Source: Hymenopellis radicata (lineage: Eukaryota > Basidiomycota > Agaricomycetes > Agaricales > Physalacriaceae). From it: 64,000 nt of DNA. A program made the translations under genes and the position numbers. The DNA lies in the NCBI GenBank assembly GCA_015501595.1, contig JADNRX010000007.1, forward strand, positions 372,001-436,000. The letters are read 5' to 3'. The notes beneath the pieces are model-generated. The model saw only the letters and a program-made list of their open reading frames with translations. It searched no databases and was not told the DNA's origin. Shown here one piece after another: positions 57,914 through 64,000 of the stretch. Numbering within the stretch: position 1 is the first letter of the stretch; every line of letters begins with the position of its first letter.

Positions 57914-59779
57914 GGGTGAAGAAAGGTAAGTTTGCGGATGATCAGCCGTGGACCTAACATGTTAAGTAAATACAGGCGGCAGGCACGCCTGCCGCCTGCT
58001 GTACGTAGCCGACGGGATCCGACGGTGATGAGTGATTCGTTACCATCAACGCGCTCCAGCTGACCAAGGCGCGTCGCAAAAATATTAATAAAACAGGAAA
58101 GCAGGCGAAGCGCAGCGTGTTGACTTTATTTCGACGCAGGGCAGTACACCGCTGCACGGTATCAGACTTAAATCAAGGTTGATCTGAGCAAGGCATAATC
58201 GACCAAAAATGTGTGACTGATTTGTAAAATCCGACCAACATTTATTCCGATTCGGTCTTGATCTGAGGCCAATTCATATCGTGTTCATATTGATTTTGGG
58301 TCCAGGCTAATAGTACTTCGTGGTCATATTGATTAAATGATTCAGGTCACATTCTGGTAGTACAGGAAAAAGCTGCATTTTCAGGTAATAGGTAGTACAA
58401 GCAGGCTACTTATGTATGACAGTAGGTTAGAAAGAGAACAAGCTATGACCAGTGAACTGGTCAATCGATCCAGGTATCTATCGTACTAGTGAGTCGCAGG
58501 CATAGGCATTGACATGTCCATCAAATCATTGCAGGCATAGTCCGCATCCTCAAAACTCTTATGAGGATGGCCTCTCGGTGGATCTCGTGGGTGTAGTAGG
58601 CTCGGCGGGTACGATCTTCAGGAAGTCGGGTGATTTCGTTAGTCTCAAATGGTCGTGGGATGGCGGGATCGCGAGTCGCGCGGGGTAGCGGCAACAGTTG
58701 CTATGGGCGGGAGCGGTCATTGTTGTTGGAGGAGAGAGAAAAGCTCCAAGTCATAGTCGTCGCAGGTGGTCACGGTCGGCGGTCTTCGTGGTCGTTCGCA
58801 GTCGGAGCGTCGTGGTCGCAGTCGGAGCATCGTGGTCGCAGCAGTCGCAGTCGGAGCATCGTGGTCGCAGCAGTCGCAGTCGGCGCGTCGTGATCGCAGT
58901 CAGAGCATCGTGGTCGCAGCAGTCGCAGTCGGCTCGTCGTGGTTGCACTCGGGTCGTGGTCACAATCACAGTCGAGTCGCCATCGTCGTGGTCTCAGTCG
59001 CGTCGTCGGAGTAATAGTCCTCGTCTGATGACCATCGCTATCGTCGCCAAAGTCCACGTCCCTGGCCTTGCGTTTATCGAGTCGTGGTGGTCGCTGGAGT
59101 CCGCTCTGTCCAGGTCTTGAGGTTATCGAGGCGTTTGTTGTAAGTCTTGATCACCGCAGCTGGACGTCGCGGTCGCTCTCAGCTGTAGTTGCAGGGAGTG
59201 GGCAGCAAAAGGTGCAGAGGTAGGCAACTGCAGTTGGAAGGTGGTGGGAAGAGACATGTTGGACTTGGTTGGTTTCGAACCAAAGTGCGTCTTCTGACTC
59301 AGCGTTGGTCGGCAGACGCGGCATGGGAGCTTTCATCGATTCAATATTGCCCGTTTGATTTGAATGAAATTGAGAGCGAATTAAACTCATTTCAATCTGA
59401 AAAGGGATCTTACAAACGATAAAGAATTCACTAATATTAACTCAGAAAGATTGGGTGCAGCGGTGTAGTGTATAATAACACGTTCCAGGCGGCTGGAAAT
59501 GGAGTGTCTTTTATATAGAGTCATGATGTGCTGGTGTTGATGTACGACATAGCAACGGCGTAGTCAAAGGAGAAAAAATAGTCATCTGGTTTCCACGTGA
59601 GAGCCCCCGGCATGTGGCGCAACCTCAAGTTCTTCTCAGGCCCAACTTGAACAAGGGATGTTGTGCTGTATATAGCACTTATGGCTGGCAATATTGAATG
59701 ATACCACTGTAGTTCTGCAACTTCGACTAGATGTGGACAACCGACTGATGTCTACAGGAAATTTCAACGGAGACCGTGT
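57914..59779. other. 1.9 kb intergenic region with a minisatellite
   Basis: No supported gene. 58150-58480 is A/T-rich with repeated GTCATATTGATT-like phrases (58286-58335). 58801-58964 is a tandem repeat. Open frames of 80-140 codons on both strands over 58.6-59.1 kb come from the repeat and have no domain. 59400-59760 is featureless. Confidence 0.45.
58801..58964 (+). repeat. GTCGGAGCATCGTGGTCGCA minisatellite with alternating 20- and 29-bp units
   Basis: Units start at 58801 (20 bp), 58821 (29), 58850 (29), 58879 (20), 58899 (29) and 58928 (20), followed by a degenerate unit. The 29-bp form is the 20-bp form plus GCAGTCGCA. Read in one frame it gives RSRSEHRGRSS-like peptides, but stops and lack of context argue against coding. 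Confidence 0.9.
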
Positions 59780-61336
59780 CTAATCCGAATCCATAAGTTC
59801 TGCAAGCTCCCGTTCCTCTTCTTCCGTCATCTGAAAATCGTTTTCCTCAGGAACAGCTGGTACGGGCGGGACAGTTAGTGCAGATGGTTGCGTGCTCACA
59901 GGAGATGGTGGCGGCGGATTCAAGAGTTCTTGAGACGAAAGAAAAATAAGCGGGATTAAACCGAAGAGTGACCGCTTACCAGCTAACCTCCATTTGCGCA
60001 ACGTGCCATCCAGGCTTGCACTGATGACCCAGGGTTCCACTCTGATTTGGCCGTCATCTCCTGAGGTTGTACGCATCCATAAACGAAGTTCCGTAACGTC
60101 GTGCCAATGCGCATCAACGACGCCCAATAGATCTGGTTCTTGCAAGGACGAAATGTCATAGGATCGTATGGAGTCATCAGCTCCCGTTATCAGGTATGGC
60201 TCGGCGAGGTCTGTGAGAGATATCGGCAGTAGACATCGAACAGCAGTTGGATGTGCAATCAAACGCGGTATTTTGTCCGCCTCCGAAGCTGAATTCAGAG
60301 CGACTACTTGTACAGTATCATCGGCAGATGCTATCCTCGCCATGTGAGCATCCTTATGGATGAAGACTGGAGAACCTTCTTACCAGTCCAGAGCTGATCA
60401 TTTCCGTAGTACATGTCGTTGATTCGGGTTCGATGATGATTCAGCTCGTATTTCAGGGAGCTTTTCCATCTGCCGTCTGTTTTGTGAAGACTCCATACTT
60501 TGATGACACCCATTGTGTCGGCAGTGCATAGTTCGAATTCTGTTGAGGACACGGCGCCTGCAGCAAGACACTCAACTGGCCTCGTATGGGATGAAATGGA
60601 GCCGACGCTCCTCAGAGGCTGATCAGCACTGATGGTAGAGAGATCCCTAATGTATCGTCAGCCTGTATTTCAAGCTATCCACCGTGAAAACTGACCAGAA
60701 TCTGACAATCTTATCTGAGCTTCCCGAGATCAGAAGTTGTAGACTGGGCACGATTAAAAGGGTTTTGACGAAGTCCGTGTGCCCTTCCGTAGAGGAGATG
60801 AGGTCTTTGGTCTGACGCCGTTAGTTGTCGTTTGCATGGTTCAATGAATCCCCACATCTCTGTTCCAGATTTTAATCGTCTGAAAAAGTCAGAATCGAGT
60901 ACATGGTGAATCAAAACTACAAACCATGTCCCATGAGCCAGAGAAAAGGAACTTCCGACCGTCTCGCTCAAAGAATGCGATGGATGTTACTGGGCCTGTG
61001 TGACCGCGATATATTTGGAGTGTTTTCCCCGTCTAGAAAGCCCGCTCAACATAGGAAGATGCGTATAAAAGCACGGTCGACGCGCCTCCAGGTCCAATTT
61101 GCGGATTACTGTGGTATTCTCAGCAATCCAAGCGTCATTCTTGAGGACATGAACGGCCAGAGCTTTTCCCGGAAGTTGAATTGGAGAGCCGATGTCCTTT
61201 GTGCGCTCTGCTTTCTCTTTGCGCGACTACAAACGACGCGTCGGCACCAAGCTTTTGAGAGAGGAGCGACTCATACATGATCAAGGATCAGATGTGCTTC
61301 AGAGACCATAAGATTGGAGTTGTCGACATTAGACAT
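59780..61336 (-). CDS. WD40-repeat protein of unknown function
   Basis: Seven-bladed propeller protein, probably a scaffold. Start at 61336 (MSNVDNSNLMVSEAHLILDH); intron of 50 nt; then SRKEKAERTKDIGSPIQLPG, WIAENTTVIRKLDLE, TGKTLQIYRGHTGPVTSIAF, LFSGSWDMTIKIWNRD, STEGHTDFVKTLLI, SGSSDKIVRFWDLST, ELCTADTMGVIKVWSLHK, GNDQLWTASADDTVQV, YLITGADDSIRSYD and SASLDGTLRKWRLA. A proline-rich acidic tail ends ELAELMDSD. The intron after KLDLE (61033-61085, 53 nt) begins GCGCGT, so it would be a GC-AG intron; no GT donor keeps the frame. About eight introns. Likely orthologous to uncharacterised fungal WD40 proteins; no catalytic role visible. Confidence 0.8.
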
Positions 61337-61607
61337 TTTGCACAAGGGTGGAGGTTAGACGTCGGCGAATGAAATGCAGTCGAGGTCGTGGGAACTTTCG
61401 GCATCGACGGCAAGGACATGGCAAGTGTTCCGTCCATCTCTCCTGGCTAACGTTAATCGCATTCTACTCTTGCTCTTTATGTCGTCCTCTGCTGATTATG
61501 GCCTGAAAACGCGCTACGACGGTCACGCAGACCGTTGTACTTACGACGTCTACAATAATCTACGATAAAGACCGCCATATCCACTTCATCCATTGGGTCT
61601 ACACTCA
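61337..61607. other. Spacer between WD40 gene and caspase-like relic
   Basis: 270 bp with the WD40 promoter. A 64-codon plus-strand frame (61374-61568) could be more decayed caspase-like sequence, but no motif confirms it. Confidence 0.35.
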
Positions 61608-62600
61608 CACGTCCTCCTCGCCGCCACCTCCTCGAAAGAGGTCGCTCGAGAACAGAACTGTCGAGGTGCTTCTATGTCTGCACTGCTCCACGTCTCCTCC
61701 GACACGCTTTCGTATATGGAAGGCTATCGACCGTCTTCCTGACCTGACTGCGTATACGATGCTCTATCGTATATCCTGTTCCAGCTGTTGATTTAGTTTT
61801 ATCAGACAACTTCCTCAATGTGAAGGCGCCAGCAAGTCGCACGCTTTCTTTGGCGACCGAGCTCCCAGAGGCGCCAGGCAGCTCTATCGTGCCGTGAAGC
61901 AACGCGCCGCGCGGTACTCTCGTTCTGGAGGCTGGAGAGGCACAGGGTATCACAGAAGGCGCTAAGTTTGACCTCTTTCAAGACAAAAACGTTGGTGTCT
62001 CCCTCTATGGGACAGCTGGCATCAAGGGCCCCCCGCGCGCGTTTGTTGCTCCCATCAGGTCAAGCGGTCTGAAGTACCGGAGATTCTCTGGGCGCTCCAG
62101 ACGCACATCGGCCACAATGTTTCCAAGATATCTGTTGCTCTACCGCTCGAAGGAGCTTTCATCCAACTCATTCGTCGCGCTGTCGGCTCAATGGATGAGC
62201 GTAGACCGACCAAGCGCGACATTAACCTTACGGTGGATATGGATAAACCACACGAGCTCAGTCTCCGCAAGACTCCCAGCAGCGTGGTTGTATTCGACAT
62301 CAAGGACCACGGAGTCAACAGCATTGCGCACACTGTCCCTATCGACGACGAGGAACGCATGTTCTACTGCTGAGCAGAGCTGCCGACTTCTATCATCAGA
62401 CGGCCACTTCCGCCGATCCAACAAACTCAGTAGCATCGCACAGGATATCATGCGCTCTCAGTAACATAGGATCAACAACCAAGACGTTTCATGACCGTCA
62501 ATGTCAACGATGGCGGCACGTATGGCTTCAGCCTCTCCAATTATTCCGAAGACCCACTCTACGTCTGGAATTCTTCTTCGAGAGGTCTGACCGACGAGGT
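61608..62600 (+). pseudogene. Decayed caspase-domain (C14-like) protein, C-terminal part
   Basis: Translated in shifting frames the segment follows the agaricomycete caspase-domain protein family: HVLLAATSSKEVAREQNCRGA (end of the caspase p10 region), LPQCEGASKSHAFF, LEAGEAQGITEGAKFDLFQD, PLEGAFIQLIRRA, DINLTVDMDKPHELSL, VVVFDIKDHGVNSI, HTVPIDDEERMF and VNVNDGGTYGFSLSNY followed by FFFERSD. At least six frame changes or stops separate these blocks. The N-terminal catalytic His/Cys part is missing, so it cannot encode a protease. It stops where the terpene-synthase fragment begins. Confidence 0.65.
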
Positions 62601-62658
62601 AAGTAAATCTATATTTAGACCGCGTCTCCTGAGTCCTAATTCCTTACATTCTTCGAGG

Positions 62659-63040
62659 CGGACGTCGAGACCGTACAAGAGCTGGCCAGAATTGTCATGG
62701 ATGCCCTCCGGCACCCGCATCGTCCTCGACCATCCGGGGAGAGCGTCGTTGGAGAGATAGCAAGGCAGTAAGTCATCTTGAAATACTACTCAGCATGAGC
62801 ACCAACATCTTAATCAGATTCTGGGAGAGGGCAATCAGGACTGCTTCTCGAACGTCTGTGAAGCGTTTTATCGACACTTTCGACGCCTATGTTGAGTCTG
62901 TCGTTGACCAAGCCAAAGACAGGTCGGACGACCGCATAAGGACTATTGCGGACTACATGGAGCTTCGCCGAATTACTATCGGTGGGAAGCCTTCATTCGC
63001 CTTGTTGGAACTTGGCATGGATCTTCCTGGGACACGTTAA
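62659..63040 (+). pseudogene. Terpene-synthase fragment (class I sesquiterpene-synthase-like)
   Basis: An internal piece of a basidiomycete terpene cyclase: [37 protein letters not shown], then across an intron (62768-62817, 50 nt) [39 protein letters not shown] and [20 protein letters not shown] ending in [10 protein letters not shown]. This covers only about 120 of some 340 residues. The first metal-binding motif would lie upstream, where caspase-like sequence is found instead; the second (NSE) motif and C-terminus are missing after a stop at 63038-63040. The piece itself is well preserved and its intron is intact. Confidence 0.75.
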
Positions 63041-63429
63041 CGATGGCTATTGTGGCCAAACGCGACTAGGCGTCTCGAAAAGTCGTTGGAACTTAATGCC
63101 TTTATGGGCGTCCACCCACGCTTCGCGCACAAAATCATGGCGCCTCTTGTCCACGTGCTGTTTCCCTATTCACCGATGTCTTCTTCAGCCAGTACACACC
63201 TGTTTTGTTGGCGCGCCGTTCATTTTCTTGAGCTTGCTGTGTTTGTCCCATACTGAAATATAACGGCCGTGCCCACCCATCTCCGCACATTGCTTCTTGC
63301 TTGCTTCTTGCGGCGACACACGCAGAATAAATTCGAGGCCACCGGATTGTTGCTACAGTTAATGACGTAGAAATACAGTGCATCTAGTGGATGTATGAAT
63401 AGGAGAAGAATAAGAGAAATGAACAGAGT
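63041..63429. other. Unassigned sequence after the terpene-synthase fragment
   Basis: 390 bp. Open frames of 68-105 codons on plus continue from the fragment but match nothing I know. It also contains the 3' UTR of the minus-strand gene to the right. Confidence 0.4.
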
Positions 63430-64000
63430 TCAGATGACTGCGTAGGCGGTATTCCCAATCCAATTGGCTTGCGGGTCGCTCGCGAGGCCAGTTGCAGGAG
63501 TAGGTATGCCATTGATAGCGCAGTGTTCTCTGTGTGGTAGAGGTCCCCAATGGTCGGTTGTGACATCGACAACTACTTCTGACTGGAAGTTGGGAATGTG
63601 GTCGGCCAAGGGCTTTGGTGGCGTCACTGCAACGCGTAGGACGTACTACATATGGATTAGGGCGATGGACGAGACGATAAGAAAATGTCGACGTACCTGC
63701 ACGCCGATGGAGTCTACGTTCCAGGACGTTTCTTTACCGCATTCACCCGCCCGAATGTATCCCCTCAACAGCCGGACACCCTCGGCAAACTCGTTCTGAT
63801 ATTTAAGGGTCCCGGAGGTCAAGACCCATTCGTTGTGCTGCAAACCGTCTGCGTCGTCACCTTTTGCACCACTGAGGCCCTTTTTCTTGGGGCCAAATAT
63901 GATGCGTTTGAGAAGGATGACGCGTATGCAGCGGGTTAACAGCTTGGCGAGGGCTGGATCAGTCGGAAATACAAAGCTGATAGCGAAGGGTATATCTTCT
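63430..64000 (-). CDS. Conserved protein of unknown function, C-terminal part (runs off right edge)
   Basis: Minus-strand reading from the right edge: DIPFAISFVFPTDPALAKLL, RCIRVILLKRIIFGPKKKG, LQHNEWVLTSGTLKYQNEFA, GKETSWNVDSIGVQ, then across an intron at 63646-63696 (51 nt, GTACGT-TAG) YVLRVAVTPPKPLADHIPNF, SEVVVDVTTDHWG and a stop at 63430. The alternating hydrophobic strands and the phrase YVLRVAV recall arrestin-fold proteins, but this is weak. The start is outside the window. Frame is open across both exons. Confidence 0.5.

Noticed and set aside
58801..58964. Possible CRISPR-like array
   Set aside because: Units are contiguous without unique spacers and the genome is eukaryotic.
58630..59120. 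Arg/Ser-rich open frames over the 58.8-kb repeat, resembling an RS-domain splicing factor
   Set aside because: They arise from the minisatellite; no RNA-binding domain or splice structure is nearby.
59265..59290. TTCGAACC resembling a tRNA T-loop
   Set aside because: No acceptor, D or anticodon stems can be built around it.

Overview
This window reads as nuclear DNA of a filamentous basidiomycete, most likely an agaricomycete (mushroom-forming fungus). Genes are dense, lie on both strands, and are cut by many introns of about 50 nt with GT(A/G)xGT donors and short pyrimidine-AG acceptors. The proteins are fungal (LYS2, YPT1, NOP16, QCR10, Zn2Cys6 factor), and several remnants are of kinds expanded in agaricomycetes (caspase-like proteins, sesquiterpene-synthase-like enzymes, integrase-core transposon proteins). 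I saw no tRNA, rRNA or CRISPR array. All homology calls are from recognising family motifs by eye; no database was searched.

Layout. 0-7.2 kb: 5' part of a RecQ helicase (-), a secreted GH105-like glycosidase (+), a SET-domain protein (+) and a broken short-chain dehydrogenase (-). 7.7-13.2 kb: a complete Argonaute (-) and the Rab GTPase YPT1 (-). 15-26 kb: penta-EF-hand protein (+), HAD phosphatase (+), complex III subunit QCR10 (-), nucleolar NOP16 (+) and a Zn2Cys6 transcription factor (+). 26-36 kb: a gene-poor accessory island with an unknown AT-hook protein, a sugar-transporter fragment, a 5'-truncated integrase-type transposon gene, an unknown lysine- and acid-rich protein found beside it, and minisatellites. 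36-61 kb: a compact housekeeping block with a zinc-ribbon protein, long-chain acyl-CoA synthetase, DAL5-type permease, proteasome alpha4 (PSMA7/Pre6), ZUP1-type deubiquitinase, TFIIH subunit MAT1/TFB3, a small ankyrin protein, alpha-aminoadipate reductase LYS2, the polyadenylation factor PFS2, a secreted beta-lactamase-fold hydrolase and a WD40 protein. 61-64 kb: a decayed caspase-like gene abutting a terpene-synthase fragment, then the 3' part of an unknown conserved gene.

How the genes relate. There is no single pathway. Two components of quelling-type RNA silencing, a RecQ helicase and an Argonaute (qde-3 and qde-2 classes in Neurospora), lie about 6 kb apart. Several housekeeping pairs are divergently transcribed from very short shared promoters (PSMA7/ZUP1, MAT1/ankyrin, LYS2/PFS2, QCR10/NOP16).

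Quality caution. Many conserved genes, including the normally essential LYS2 and PSMA7, carry single-base frameshifts that are cured by adding one base to an existing mononucleotide run. I read these as consensus errors in the assembly rather than mutations. By contrast the short-chain dehydrogenase, the sugar transporter, the caspase-like gene and the terpene synthase have lesions or truncations that look like real decay.
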